A DNA stretch of 64,000 nucleotides from Verrucomicrobiota bacterium (GTDB taxonomy: Bacteria > Verrucomicrobiota > Verrucomicrobiia > Limisphaerales > Pedosphaeraceae), in contig JAJPHR010000103.1 of assembly GCA_021325145.1 (NCBI GenBank), forward strand, positions 62,001-126,000, in the 5' to 3' direction. A model generated the notes under the pieces. That model made no database searches and was not told the origin of the DNA. It worked only from the letters and a program-made list of their open reading frames with translations. Within the stretch, counting starts at the first letter, position 1; each line of letters opens with the position of its first letter. A program made the position numbers and the translations under genes. Shown one piece after another: positions 9,295-17,750 of this stretch.

Positions 9295-9933
9295 CTATTT
9301 CTCTCCACGATGCTTGAAATACAAACGAACGACATTCTCCAAATCCCTGTAAGAATACAGCTCAAGCCACTTGGCAATGAACTGCTCCAGCGGGTATAGT
9401 TCGCCCGTTGCTGCAGGATCCCATCTTCCCGTACCCCACTCCACGAACTTTTCCATGAGTTTGCGATCAAGCGATTCGGAGCGAAGCCTGTGGCAGGCCA
9501 GGAATAGCCCGTCTCGGGCATCGTTTGGCACTACATCCAGCAAGCCGTTCGCCAACGCGGCCCCGTCGTCTCGCAGCCCGAGATAACTCAGGAATAACTG
9601 ATGGGTCGACACAGAACTCCAATCTAATGTCTCCAAAAGCGGGTCAATGGTTTCACTGACCAGCCGGCCACGTTTTGAAAGTAACTTCGAGAGTTGTTCG
9701 CAGACACTCCAACTCACGGAAAGGCCGTGACCAAGAAAAGCCTCCAGAAACATCCCAGCCTCAGCGTCGTTGCAGTCATCAAAGATGCATTCCGACGTAA
9801 ATAAATTATAACGTCCATCCAAGCTAATGTCTGCGCACCACGGATCCACGCCTGTGCGAAGCTCCATGAAACCGATTTTTCGTTCCTTGATGCGGGACAG
9901 GTAGGAAACCAGGGCTTGCTCAGGCGGGTTCAT
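9295..9933 (-). CDS. Orphan soluble protein in cassette-like array
   Basis: 212 residues from ATG 9933 (MNPPEQALVSYL). The reading frame stays open further upstream to 10008, but that part crosses attC-like site 3 and is unlikely to be coding. There is no signal peptide or membrane segment. The middle holds FTSECIFDDCNDAEAGMFLEAFLG and the C-terminus YSYRDLENVVRLYFKHRGEK, an alpha-helical composition. It resembles short hypothetical proteins of unknown role that are often found as integron-type cassettes; I do not recognise a family. The TAG stop abuts site 2 directly. Confidence 0.6.
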   Translation of the reverse strand: MNPPEQALVSYLSRIKERKIGFMELRTGVDPWCADISLDGRYNLFTSECIFDDCNDAEAGMFLEAFLGHGLSVSWSVCEQLSKLLSKRGRLVSETIDPLLETLDWSSVSTHQLFLSYLGLRDDGAALANGLLDVVPNDARDGLFLACHRLRSESLDRKLMEKFVEWGTGRWDPAATGELYPLEQFIAKWLELYSYRDLENVVRLYFKHRGEK

Positions 9934-9954
9934 GTTTGTTCCAATGACAAAAAA

Positions 9955-10037
9955 CTGATCCACACCGACTCGCGACGTGAACCGTGACGGCGAAACTGGG
10001 CGCGCCAACGGCGGTTGGCTCCGGCGACTTGTTAGGC
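9955..10037 (-). repeat. attC-like cassette element, site 3
   Basis: On the minus strand GCCTAAC (10031-10037) is followed by AAGTCGCCGGAGCCAACCGC and a perfect inner inverted repeat (GCCAACCGCCGTTGGC), exactly as in site 1. The distal half towards 9955 is degenerate and lacks a clear GTTRRRY. It lies 8 bases after the stop of the lipoprotein gene at 10045. Confidence 0.5.
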
Positions 10038-10044
10038 CACGTCT

Positions 10045-10452
10045 TCATTGTATAGGCACAAATGGCTGCGGAATGGAAACTCGCGAACCGAACTCAGTGG
10101 AAAGAGCAGGCATCAACAGTCCCTTGGCCTGCTTGTACGCTGGTGGCGTCGGCCCAAAACCACCCACAAGGTCAACCAAAACATCGTCGTTTGTAAATCG
10201 TGCGCCAATATCAACGCGAAAATTCCTGACCTCTGGCTGCGTATAAAAAACCAAAGTCAGCGGTTCGTGTGAATCCTGTGTTGTGTCTCTCAGGCCGGTC
10301 TGGTCAGCAATAGTCTGCAAAGTCGCTCGCAGTTTTGTAGCACCTGGAGAGCTGGCAGCCACGCCTGAAATCCGATACTGTTGCCAATTCATCGTGTCGC
10401 AACCTGCAACAAACAGAACCACTAGCGGCAATAAATAGATGGCAGATTTCAT
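10045..10452 (-). CDS. Small lipoprotein in cassette-like array
   Basis: 135 residues. The N-terminus MKSAIYLLPLVVLFVAGCDT is a classic lipoprotein signal with lipobox VAGC, so the mature protein is a lipid-anchored envelope protein of about 117 residues. The rest (QTIADQTGLRD..., DIGARFTNDDVLVDLVGGFG) carries no motif that I know. Its ATG lies 14 bases downstream of GTTAGGC of attC-like site 4, and its stop is followed by site 3, so it occupies the first position of a three-gene array. Function unknown. Confidence 0.62.
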   Translation of the reverse strand: MKSAIYLLPLVVLFVAGCDTMNWQQYRISGVAASSPGATKLRATLQTIADQTGLRDTTQDSHEPLTLVFYTQPEVRNFRVDIGARFTNDDVLVDLVGGFGPTPPAYKQAKGLLMPALSTEFGSRVSIPQPFVPIQ

Positions 10453-10465
10453 AGCGAGCGAAGTG

Positions 10466-10531
10466 GCCTAACGGCCCCAAGCTCAGTGACCACGGCCAGA
10501 AAACGCCCGGCGACTGCAACGGTCGTGTTGA
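10466..10531 (-). repeat. attC-like cassette element, site 4 (half site)
   Basis: On the minus strand it ends in GAGCTTGGGGCCGTTAGGC, a clear R'-type core (GTTRRRY) with its inner arm, placed 14 bases before the start of the lipoprotein gene. The upstream half (towards 10531) does not show a good RYYYAAC. Read on the plus strand it is GCCTAACGGCCCCAAGCTCAG, the counterpart of the left arm of site 2. Confidence 0.45.
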
Positions 10532-10672
10532 AATTCTCCTGAACCGTTCATTACAGGATTGTGCGCACGTCGGGGCCGGGATTCAAGAAAACAAAGGGCG
10601 CAGAACGAACCGCGCCAGAGACTAAACAACGGATTTGTTCAATCTTTATGGGGGTATGGCTGGCGTTTTGAA

Positions 10673-10747
10673 TGGAGCCAGCTCTCGGGATTGAACCGAG
10701 GACCCACGCTTTACGAAAGCGTTGCTCTACCACTGAGCTAAGCTGGC
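10673..10747 (-). tRNA. tRNA-Thr (anticodon CGT)
   Basis: The reverse strand folds as a complete cloverleaf: acceptor stem GCCAGCT/AGCTGGC (7 perfect pairs), D-arm GCTC...GAGC with AGTGGT in the loop, anticodon stem ACGCT/AGCGT with loop TTCGTAA (anticodon CGT, decoding ACG), and T-arm CTCGG-TTCAATC-CCGAG. The 3' CCA is encoded (10673-10675). There is no variable-arm extension. Confidence 0.97.
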
Positions 10748-11538
10748 ACCAGCGGGAGAAAGCCTAAATCACACCAGCCAAACGGTCAATGCCTATGATG
10801 GTCACAACGGTAATGCCTCCGTCCGGGATGGAATCCGGCCAGGAGCGTACCCCGTGATGGTCGAGACATTACAGAAAGGTTCAGAATTCAGTTGCAGGGG
10901 AGGGCGGCCGGTGCTCTATTAGGGGCGTCAGTGCAGGAGGGCCGGCGCGGAGCCGGAATGATCAATGACCCGCCTTCGCTCAAAAGCAGCTACGGCGAGG
11001 CGAGCCAATGGCCAGGGTCCAAGCGGCCTGGGGAGCTTGGCGTCGGTGATTTGCCCTCGCTTCGTTGGAGCGCGGGATGGTTCTTTGACAATCAAAAATG
11101 AATCCAAGGTCCAAAGTCTGGCAAGCCAAGGTCCCGCTATCTTGGAAGCTGCGGCGCTGGGCCAAAGTCAGAAGTGAGACATTTTGGCGCAGTAGGAACA
11201 CTCCGTGCCAAGCGTGGGGGGAATTAAACCTCGGGTCAAAGAATTAAGGTAAATTAAACCAAATTAAAGTAAATTAAGCCTCCAATTTCTGGCGGCGGAA
11301 CCCTGGCCTGGCTCAAAAAATATGTCTAAGCACCTGATGAATAGTAAGTTATGTGAAAAACAGCGGGTTCCTCGCTGTTTTCAGTAGAATAGGCGGTTGG
11401 AGTGTCATTCTGGCACACTGCCGAGGTGAGCCGGAAGGGTGAGAGCCTTGTTCCTTGGGGGAATCGAGGACGAGGACGATTTACCGGACAGGGCAACTTG
11501 GGATTGAAAAGAAACAAAACTTTTCGCACTGTTGGCAG
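10748..11538. other. Long intergenic region, no convincing gene
   Basis: Some 790 bases separate the tRNA from the DUF192 gene. The short open frames here (for example 10892-11101) have no start signal or family character. The region contains the AATTAAA-type repeat at 11241-11280 and a short purine repeat (CGAGGACGAGGACGA, about 11465) related to the large hairpin at 31.9 kb. Promoters for the tRNA and the 11539 gene are expected here, but I cannot locate them with confidence. Confidence 0.5.
11241..11280 (+). repeat. AATTAAA-type dispersed repeat, copy 1
   Basis: A run of spaced AATTAAx units: GAATTAAGGTAAATTAAACC continuing with AAATTAAAGTAAATTAAGCC. Its reverse complement recurs at 33023-33063 with only a few mismatches, and a further single unit (GAATTAAACC) lies just upstream at 11221. 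Both copies are intergenic. Confidence 0.7.
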
Positions 11539-12084
11539 ATGAAACGGTTTGGCCAGTTTGGTTTATTTCTTGCCTTGGCGGCAGGGGGGGTATGGCTCGG
11601 CTTCAGCCTGGGCGGTTGCAACAAACCGACGCCCATTACCGCGACGTCCGTTGCGCCGGCGATACCGGGCTTGCCGACGGCGGCGCAACCCAAACTCCCC
11701 ACCATGCAGCTTTGGATCGGCGCCAAACCGATGACGGCGGAACTGGCGCTTTCGCCGCTCGAACAGGAAACGGGCATGATGTTTCGCACGAACATGGGGC
11801 CAAACGACGGCATGTTGTTTGTGCTGCCTTTTCCCCAGCGGGCTTCCTTCTGGATGATGAATTGCGACCTGCCGCTTTCGGCAGCCTACATCGGACCGGA
11901 TGGAACCATCCTGGAGATACACGACCTGGAACCGCACAACACCAATGCCGTCGTGGCGGGATCGGACAGCGTGCTCTATGTTCTGGAGACGCCGCAGGGC
12001 TGGTTCAAGAGCAACAACATCCCGGCGGGAACGGCGATTAGCACGGAGAAGGGCTCTTTGCGGGACGTGTTCCAGAAAAAATGA
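11539..12084 (+). CDS. DUF192 family lipoprotein
   Basis: 181 residues from ATG 11539, chosen because it begins a lipoprotein signal (FGLFLALAAGGVWLGFSLGG, then C). The mature part has the DUF192 fold signatures: LALSPLEQETGMMFRTNMGPNDGMLFVLPFP, FWMMNCDLPLSAAYIGPDG and the C-terminal VLETPQGWFKSNNIPAGT. DUF192 proteins are small beta-rich proteins of unknown biochemical role, often exported. The stop TGA overlaps the ATG of the NAD synthetase gene (12081-12084), so the two are probably translationally coupled. Confidence 0.85.
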   Translation: MKRFGQFGLFLALAAGGVWLGFSLGGCNKPTPITATSVAPAIPGLPTAAQPKLPTMQLWIGAKPMTAELALSPLEQETGMMFRTNMGPNDGMLFVLPFPQRASFWMMNCDLPLSAAYIGPDGTILEIHDLEPHNTNAVVAGSDSVLYVLETPQGWFKSNNIPAGTAISTEKGSLRDVFQKK

Positions 12085-13718
12085 AAGTCGCGCTGGCACA
12101 GATCAATACCACGGTGGGCGACCTGGCCGGAAATGAAGCCAGGATTCTCGCCGCGTACCGTCGCGGCCTCGAAGCGGGCGTGGACCTCGTGATGTTTCCC
12201 GAACTCACGATCACCGGGTATCCGCCGCGGGATTTGCTGCTCAAGCGAAGTTTCATCGCCCAAAACCTGGCGGTGCTGGACCGGTTGGCGGCGGCCAGCG
12301 GCAAGGCCGCCATGCTGGTTGGTTATGTGGACGGAAATAAAAAAAGGCCGGGCCGCGAGGTGACCAATTCCGCGGCACTGTTGCAGAATGGCAGGGTCCT
12401 CGCCACGCGGACGAAAACGTTGCTGCCGACTTATGATGTTTTTGACGAAGACCGCTACTTCGAGCCGGCGCAGGAAAATCACCCAGTCGAGTTCGCGGGC
12501 GGCAAAATTGGGCTGACGATTTGTGAAGATATTTGGAACGACGAGGACTTCTGGCCGGACCGGCGTTACGGGCACAATCCGCCGGTGGAGCTGGCGGCGG
12601 AAGGTTCGCGGATCTTGTTCAACATCTCGGCTTCGCCGTGGAACCTGGGCAAGGAGGAGACGCGCTACCGCATGCTGCGGAGCATGGCGCAAAAGGCCAA
12701 ATGCCCGGTGCTGTTCTGCAATCAAGTGGGCGGCAATGACGAGTTGGTGTTTGACGGCGGCAGCCTGGCGTTCAACGGAGCGGGGGAGTTGATCGCGCGC
12801 GCCGAAATGTTCACCGAGGATTTCGTGGTGGTGGACACGGAGACGGCCAAACCGGTGCCGCGGATTTCGCGGCCGCAAGAGGAGCTTGTTTACAAGGCGC
12901 TGGTGCTGGGATTGCGAGACTACCTGTATAAATGCGGATTCAAATCCGCCGTGCTGGGTTTGAGCGGCGGCATTGATTCGGCGCTGACGGCGTGCATCGC
13001 GGTGGACGCCCTGGGAAAGGAACATGTGCGGGGCATTTCGCTGCCGTCGCAGTTTTCGTCGCAGGGCAGCCTGGATGACGCGCGGATTTTGGCGGAGCGG
13101 TTGGGAATTGCCTACGATGTCATTGCCATTCAGCCGCCGTTCGAGGCGGTCAAAGGGCAACTGAAAGCAGTGTTCGCGGGGAAGGCGGAGGATACCACTG
13201 AAGAAAATATTCAGGCCCGGCTGCGCGGGGTCATGCTCATGGCGCTCTCGAACAAGTTCGGATCACTGCTGCTCACGACTGGGAACAAAAGCGAACTGGC
13301 GGTGGGATATTGCACATTATACGGAGATATGTGCGGTGGATTGGCGGTGATCAGCGATGTGCCAAAGACGATGGTTTATCGCTTGTCGAAGTGGATCAAC
13401 CGGGAGCGGGAAATCATCCCAACGGCATCGATTACGAAACCGCCGTCGGCGGAGTTGCGGCCCAACCAGACGGACCAGGATTCCTTGCCGCCTTACGATG
13501 TGCTGGACGCGATCCTGGACGCCTACGTGGTGCAGGGCCGGACGCTGTCGGAAATTGTGCAAGCCGGCTTTGATGAAACCACGGTCAAGCGCGTGATTCG
13601 GTTGATCGACTTCAACGAATACAAGCGTCGTCAAGCCGCGCCGGGATTGAAAGTGACGAGCAAGGCGTTCGGCGTGGGCCGGCGGATACCCATCGCACAG
13701 AAATATCAGATTACGTAG
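12081..13718 (+). CDS. nadE: Glutamine-dependent NAD+ synthetase
   Basis: 545 residues, the usual length for the two-domain enzyme that converts deamido-NAD to NAD+ with ATP and glutamine. The N-terminal nitrilase-like glutaminase domain shows the Glu-Lys-Cys triad in the contexts MFPELTITGYPPRDLLL, RTKTLLPTYDVFDE and IGLTICEDIWND. The C-terminal ATP-pyrophosphatase domain begins near residue 290 with the P-loop LGLSGGIDSALTACI; LLTTGNKSELAVGYCTLYGD and the SAELRPNQTDQDSLPPYD loop follow. Cytoplasmic. It starts on the ATGA overlap with the DUF192 gene. Confidence 0.96.
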   Translation: MKVALAQINTTVGDLAGNEARILAAYRRGLEAGVDLVMFPELTITGYPPRDLLLKRSFIAQNLAVLDRLAAASGKAAMLVGYVDGNKKRPGREVTNSAALLQNGRVLATRTKTLLPTYDVFDEDRYFEPAQENHPVEFAGGKIGLTICEDIWNDEDFWPDRRYGHNPPVELAAEGSRILFNISASPWNLGKEETRYRMLRSMAQKAKCPVLFCNQVGGNDELVFDGGSLAFNGAGELIARAEMFTEDFVVVDTETAKPVPRISRPQEELVYKALVLGLRDYLYKCGFKSAVLGLSGGIDSALTACIAVDALGKEHVRGISLPSQFSSQGSLDDARILAERLGIAYDVIAIQPPFEAVKGQLKAVFAGKAEDTTEENIQARLRGVMLMALSNKFGSLLLTTGNKSELAVGYCTLYGDMCGGLAVISDVPKTMVYRLSKWINREREIIPTASITKPPSAELRPNQTDQDSLPPYDVLDAILDAYVVQGRTLSEIVQAGFDETTVKRVIRLIDFNEYKRRQAAPGLKVTSKAFGVGRRIPIAQKYQIT

Positions 13719-13742
13719 GCATTCCGAAATCGTGCTTGTCCA

Positions 13743-15131
13743 CTATTTGCCGCCCTCCGGCTGCGCGCCGGTTTGAAAAAGGGCTCCGTATTTCAACGGC
13801 TTGCCCTGCTTCCAGGGCTTGTAAGTGTTGAAGAAATCGATCCGTTGCCCGATGGAAGGATGGGTTCCGCGCGTGATGGTGTAAAACAATCCCGGCCGCG
13901 GCACGCTCAGGTTCTCCTCTTGCAGCCGCACGAAACCAGTGGCGGCGGAGTGATTGTACCGCGTGATCTCCAACCCGAAGCGATCCGCTTCATGCTCCAA
14001 ATGGCGGCTGTAGGCAAAGCCAATCGGGCTCAGCACCAGCGCGGCGATGCCCATCAGCGAGAGAATCAGCGGCAAGGATGCGATGTCGTCCAGCCGCGTC
14101 ACTCCGAAACGTCCTCCGGCGCGAGCGATCACAAACGTTGTGGTCCGATGAATCAGAAAAAACGCCAGCAGCGTCAGTCCGGAGAGAAAGAGTATGCCCT
14201 TGATCACATGGTTCAAGACGTAGTGGCCCATCTCGTGACCCATCACGAAGAGCAGTTCATGCTCGTTTAGCTTCTGCAGGGCGGTGTCCCAAAGCACGAT
14301 GCGCTTGGTGCCGAGAAAACCCGTCACGTAGGCGTTGACGGTGCGGGTGTCCACGCTCTTGTTGACTTCATAAATCCGGCTGCCGTGAATTCCAGCGCGG
14401 TCGGCGAGCGCGAGGATTTTTGTTTCCAGCGCCTTGTCTTGCAGCGATGTGAATTGGTTGAACAAGGGAGCGATGAGGACCGGCTCCGCCAACTGCACGA
14501 AAAAATAAATCGGCACCATGGCCAGCCCGGCGTAAAGCCACGCCCGACGGGGACTTTTCCGCAGCAAGAGGTACGGCACCCACAGAAAAAGCACGCCCAG
14601 GACACCCGCGACGGCCAGTTCCTTCAGCGAATCACTAAACCATTTGCCAAAGGTTTGGTTCGACAATCCATACGCATGAGGCCGCACGAAGCCTTGGTAG
14701 TAATCAAGCGGCCAGCTCACGCTGTAAGTAACCAAGCCGAACAGCACGAGATAAATGCAGAGCCCGAAATACCATTTGCGGCCAAGCCGAAACGCCAGGT
14801 TCCGCAAGCGCGCCGAGAGGCCGCTGAACAAAATCGCCGCCGGCAGCGCAATGTCCCAAAGAATGCGGACACACCACCACGCGTTGCCGGTACGGAAATG
14901 GCGGATGGCTTGCTCGCTGGGCGCAGCCACTGACACGGGGATATCCTCGTTCACCGGCGGTGCTGATTTTGACGCCACATCCGAACTGACGGATGGAACG
15001 GTCGGCGACGAAGGCACCTCACTCCCAACCATCGGGCTGGCAAGACAGAACAAAAGGGCCAGGGTCGCGATCCACGTTCGCGTTGTAACTCGGAGACACC
15101 ACGCCATACTGAAACCCAGCTTATCTCCCAT
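13743..15131 (-). CDS. M48 family metalloprotease (Ste24/CAAX protease type)
   Basis: 462 residues. After an N-terminal signal-like segment there are about five transmembrane helices (the M48_N region), then the zinc protease motif VMGHEMGHYVLNHV (HExxH) and the third ligand region HLEHEADRFGLEITRYN. The C-terminal RGTHPSIGQRIDFFNTYKPW is the usual substrate-lid region. Ste24-type enzymes are integral membrane zinc proteases; in bacteria they act in membrane protein quality control. ATG at 15131 gives the longest frame; ATG 15107 (MAWCLRVTTRTW) preceded by GGGAG is also plausible. Convergent with nadE. Confidence 0.9.
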   Translation of the reverse strand: MGDKLGFSMAWCLRVTTRTWIATLALLFCLASPMVGSEVPSSPTVPSVSSDVASKSAPPVNEDIPVSVAAPSEQAIRHFRTGNAWWCVRILWDIALPAAILFSGLSARLRNLAFRLGRKWYFGLCIYLVLFGLVTYSVSWPLDYYQGFVRPHAYGLSNQTFGKWFSDSLKELAVAGVLGVLFLWVPYLLLRKSPRRAWLYAGLAMVPIYFFVQLAEPVLIAPLFNQFTSLQDKALETKILALADRAGIHGSRIYEVNKSVDTRTVNAYVTGFLGTKRIVLWDTALQKLNEHELLFVMGHEMGHYVLNHVIKGILFLSGLTLLAFFLIHRTTTFVIARAGGRFGVTRLDDIASLPLILSLMGIAALVLSPIGFAYSRHLEHEADRFGLEITRYNHSAATGFVRLQEENLSVPRPGLFYTITRGTHPSIGQRIDFFNTYKPWKQGKPLKYGALFQTGAQPEGGK

Positions 15132-15209
15132 TTGCGCAAAGTCAAAGACGTGGGAGCCGCAGGAAGCCGGGACTCGATACCCGCGAGTGCCAAAGCCGGC
15201 TGTTTGAAG

Positions 15210-16049
15210 TCAGTTCTTCGCCACGATGGCGGTGCGGAGCATTTCCTCCTGGAATCCGGCGGGCACTTGGTTGTTGCGGGCGTAGAGGTAGATGGCGGTT
15301 TGGAAGATGGATTGCAATGCTGATTGCACCAGCGCAAGCAGGATGAAATAAGTGACCGCCAGCCCGATACCGATGCCGATGATGACCAGGCTGCCGGTAA
15401 AGAACACGCCAACGACGAGCAAAATGGCGGGCAAAGCCAGTATTGAAAAAACCGCGCCGAAACTGAAGCTGCCGACCAATTGCTCGCCCCAGGTCTTTTT
15501 CAGCAGCACGGTGGATTCCTTGAGTGCGCTAAATGGATTCCTGCGCTCGACCACCAGAATTGGAACTACGAGATAAGTCACCACCGTCCAGGCCGTGCCC
15601 AAAAGGCTGGAAACGATCTGGCCGACTTTTTCAGACCGGTCTTCGATGAGGCGCAGAATCAGCCCGACGGTTGCGGCGATCAGCGCCCAGCCGGCAATCA
15701 ACGGGAGCCGCGATGCGGCGGTCCGCAAGCCCTCGCCGATGGTCGGCTGGCCACCGCACATCCGCGTCATGACGCAGGAGGTCAGGGCGGCATTGAAGAA
15801 CACGATCACAAAATAGTTGCAGTAGTAGAAGGCAAACAGCGTGCCGTAGTACAATGCCTTTTGCACTGATTCGGCATCGTGCCCCGGCGGTTGCCATTTG
15901 CCGGTCAGGAACAGTGGAATTGCGAATGCCGCGATAACGGCGATGCAGGAGATGCCCGAGATCAATGGAAAGAACAGAATTTTTTTGTCCTCCTTGAATA
16001 ACTGCCACGCGGCGGACATCAACGACCAGGTACGATAGATTTTGTTCAT
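15210..16049 (-). CDS. Multi-spanning membrane protein (DUF6159-like)
   Basis: 279 residues with about six hydrophobic helices (for example FPLISGISCIAVIAAFAIPL, LYYGTLFAFYYCNYFVIVFF and VVGVFFTGSLVIIGIGIGLA). The start MNKIYRTWSLMSAAWQLFKEDKKILFFPL and the C-terminal FQTAIYLYARNNQVPAGF are characteristic of the DUF6159 family of inner-membrane proteins of unknown function. ATG 16049 is preceded by GGGAGAACTGAT, an acceptable ribosome binding site. It is transcribed in the same direction as the M48 gene and 78 bases before it, so the two may share a transcript. Confidence 0.82.
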   Translation of the reverse strand: MNKIYRTWSLMSAAWQLFKEDKKILFFPLISGISCIAVIAAFAIPLFLTGKWQPPGHDAESVQKALYYGTLFAFYYCNYFVIVFFNAALTSCVMTRMCGGQPTIGEGLRTAASRLPLIAGWALIAATVGLILRLIEDRSEKVGQIVSSLLGTAWTVVTYLVVPILVVERRNPFSALKESTVLLKKTWGEQLVGSFSFGAVFSILALPAILLVVGVFFTGSLVIIGIGIGLAVTYFILLALVQSALQSIFQTAIYLYARNNQVPAGFQEEMLRTAIVAKN

Positions 16050-16476
16050 ATCAGTTCTCCCGTTTTTGTTTCATTCAGGTTGCAGTCATGGGCTGTTCGG
16101 CTCCAAACTTCTTCGATGATTGGGAGAGGATAGCACGTTTTGGACCGGGACAGCAATGCCAAAGCGAGCGCCCGTTTGCGTGATTTCACTCCCATACCGT
16201 GCGCAACGAGGCAAGCGCTGTCCGTTTTTCGGACAGCAGAAGCTGGACTTCACGCGCGAGGAAGCCGTCCACTTCGGATTTTTATGATTATCCAAGCGGC
16301 GGCTCCAGGCCGGTTGCTTGCCGCTGCGTGCATGTTCTGGGCGGGCAAGCAATTTAGTCCGGGGCTGATACTCGTTCAACCGCACTTGAGCTTGCGCAAA
16401 AGGTTGAGTGACAGGAGTTTCGCGGAGCTTTGGCACAATTGGTGCTTTAGTTCATCAGCAGAGTGCAATCGGCGAC
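16050..16476. other. Intergenic region with a short perfect hairpin
   Basis: No gene is supported in these 427 bases. At 16217-16237 a perfect inverted repeat GCTGTCCG-TTTTT-CGGACAGC occurs with no U-run after it, so I do not call it a terminator. Divergent promoters for the genes on either side must lie here. Confidence 0.45.
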
Positions 16477-16860
16477 ATGAACGCAGACGAAAAGGCGATC
16501 TTCGACTACCTGAAGGCGTGGCCTCATACTTTCATTTCAGGGAAGGAGATCGCGCGCAAACTCGGCATCAAGGGCCGCTATGAGGAAGACCGCTTTTGGG
16601 CGATACCCATCCTGGCGGTGATGGTCAACAAGAAGTGGCTGGAAACCGACAGCATGGGCTATTACCGGATCAATTCCGAAGACAGGAAAAAAGAGAAAAA
16701 ACGACACCACGTTTCGCCGCAAATCATCCGCATCCTCAAAAGCAGCGGCAAAAACTTTGACAGCTTCATCGCGGATGACGATGAGGACGAGTTGTCGTTG
16801 CCGTCGGTTCTCAAACCGAAAAAGCCCAACTCTTCCGTATCCGGCGGGCAATCGAGCTGA
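16477..16860 (+). CDS. Small winged-helix-like protein
   Basis: 127 residues from ATG 16477 (MNADEKAIFDYLKAWPHTF). The first 70 residues read like a winged helix: a helix, then FISGKEIARKLGIKGRYEEDRFW as helix-turn-helix, then ILAVMVNKKWLETDSMGYYRI as the wing. The C-terminal tail is charged and disordered (KKEKKRHHVSPQI, then DDDEDELSLPSVLKPKKP). It is probably a small DNA-binding or accessory protein present in many verrucomicrobial genomes; no target is apparent. Confidence is high that it is a gene and low on function. Confidence 0.7.
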   Translation: MNADEKAIFDYLKAWPHTFISGKEIARKLGIKGRYEEDRFWAIPILAVMVNKKWLETDSMGYYRINSEDRKKEKKRHHVSPQIIRILKSSGKNFDSFIADDDEDELSLPSVLKPKKPNSSVSGGQSS

Positions 16861-16971
16861 CAAATTTTTTTAATTTGCAGCCATCGATGGCAGGAGGCGC
16901 TGAATATCTTCTCTCCCGCTCGAGTTCGCATTTAGTTTGAGCCTCCTTACATCGGCTGCTACATTGCAGTT

Positions 16972-17055
16972 ATGGCCGTCGCCAAACCGATCCAACGCCT
17001 GAATATTGAGTTTCCGCCGGTGTCGCTTCACCCGGAACGGCAGACTGGAAGTTGA
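16972..17055 (+). CDS. Possible 27-residue small ORF upstream of nth
   Basis: ATG GCC GTC at 16972 opens a 27-codon frame (MAVAKPIQRLNIEFPPVSLH...) ending at TGA 17053-17055, 26 bases before the endonuclease III start. It is too short to judge by composition. It may be a translated small protein, or chance. Confidence 0.2.
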   Translation: MAVAKPIQRLNIEFPPVSLHPERQTGS

Positions 17056-17081
17056 CGGCCTTAATCTTTTTTGAGTTTCTC

Positions 17082-17747
17082 ATGCCTCGCGAATCTCTGG
17101 TCACCAAGCACGCGCGCCTCGCAAAAATCATTGCCGGTCTCAAGCAGGCCTATCCCAACGCGCATTGCGAGCTGGATTATTCGAGTCCGTTCGAACTGCT
17201 CATCGCCACGATACTTTCCGCGCAAGCCAATGACAAGCAGGTCAACATCGTAACCGCGGACTTGTTTAAGAAATACTGGACGGCGGCGGACTTCGCCAAC
17301 GCGAGCCCGGCGGAACTGGAAAATGATCTCAAACGCATCGGCCTTTATCGCAACAAGGCGAAGAACATCCAGGCGGCCAGCCGGAAACTTGTCGAGCGGC
17401 ACGGCGGCAAGGTCCCCGATTCCATGGATGCGTTGATCGAGCTGGACGGCGTGGGACGAAAGACGGCGAACGTGGTGCTCGGCAACGCGTTCAACATCAA
17501 TTGCGGTGTGGTGGTGGATACGCATGTCGCCCGCCTGTCCTTTCGCCTGGGATTGACCAGCGAGCACGCGCCGGAGAAGATCGAGCAAACCCTGATGAAG
17601 CTGGTGGCGCAGTCCGAGTGGACGCTCTTCAGCCATCTCTTGATCTGGCATGGACGCCGGCGCTGCTACGCCCGCAAACCCGATTGCCCCAACTGCGAAA
17701 TCAAACCTTTGTGCCCGCGCCTTGGCGTGCCCAAACCGGCCAGGTGA
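17082..17747 (+). CDS. nth: Endonuclease III (DNA glycosylase/AP lyase)
   Basis: 221 residues. The HhH-GPD fold is clear: ELLIATILSAQANDKQVN, the helix-hairpin-helix ALIELDGVGRKTANVVLG with the catalytic lysine, and GVVVDTHVARLSFRLG with the catalytic aspartate. The 4Fe-4S cluster loop is C-x6-C-x2-C-x5-C (CYARKPDCPNCEIKPLC). The enzyme excises oxidised pyrimidines and nicks the AP site in base excision repair. ATG 17082 is preferred over TTG 17052 because family similarity starts there. The next gene follows in the same frame, separated only by this gene's TGA. Confidence 0.96.
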   Translation: MPRESLVTKHARLAKIIAGLKQAYPNAHCELDYSSPFELLIATILSAQANDKQVNIVTADLFKKYWTAADFANASPAELENDLKRIGLYRNKAKNIQAASRKLVERHGGKVPDSMDALIELDGVGRKTANVVLGNAFNINCGVVVDTHVARLSFRLGLTSEHAPEKIEQTLMKLVAQSEWTLFSHLLIWHGRRRCYARKPDCPNCEIKPLCPRLGVPKPAR

Positions 17748-17750
17748 GTC

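Noticed and set aside
8646..10560. An integron integrase next to the attC-like sites
   Set aside because: None of the frames in this region or its flanks shows tyrosine-recombinase motifs; the array would be an integrase-less cluster if real.
16217..16237. GCTGTCCG-TTTTT-CGGACAGC as an intrinsic terminator
   Set aside because: No U-run on either side and no gene ends next to it.
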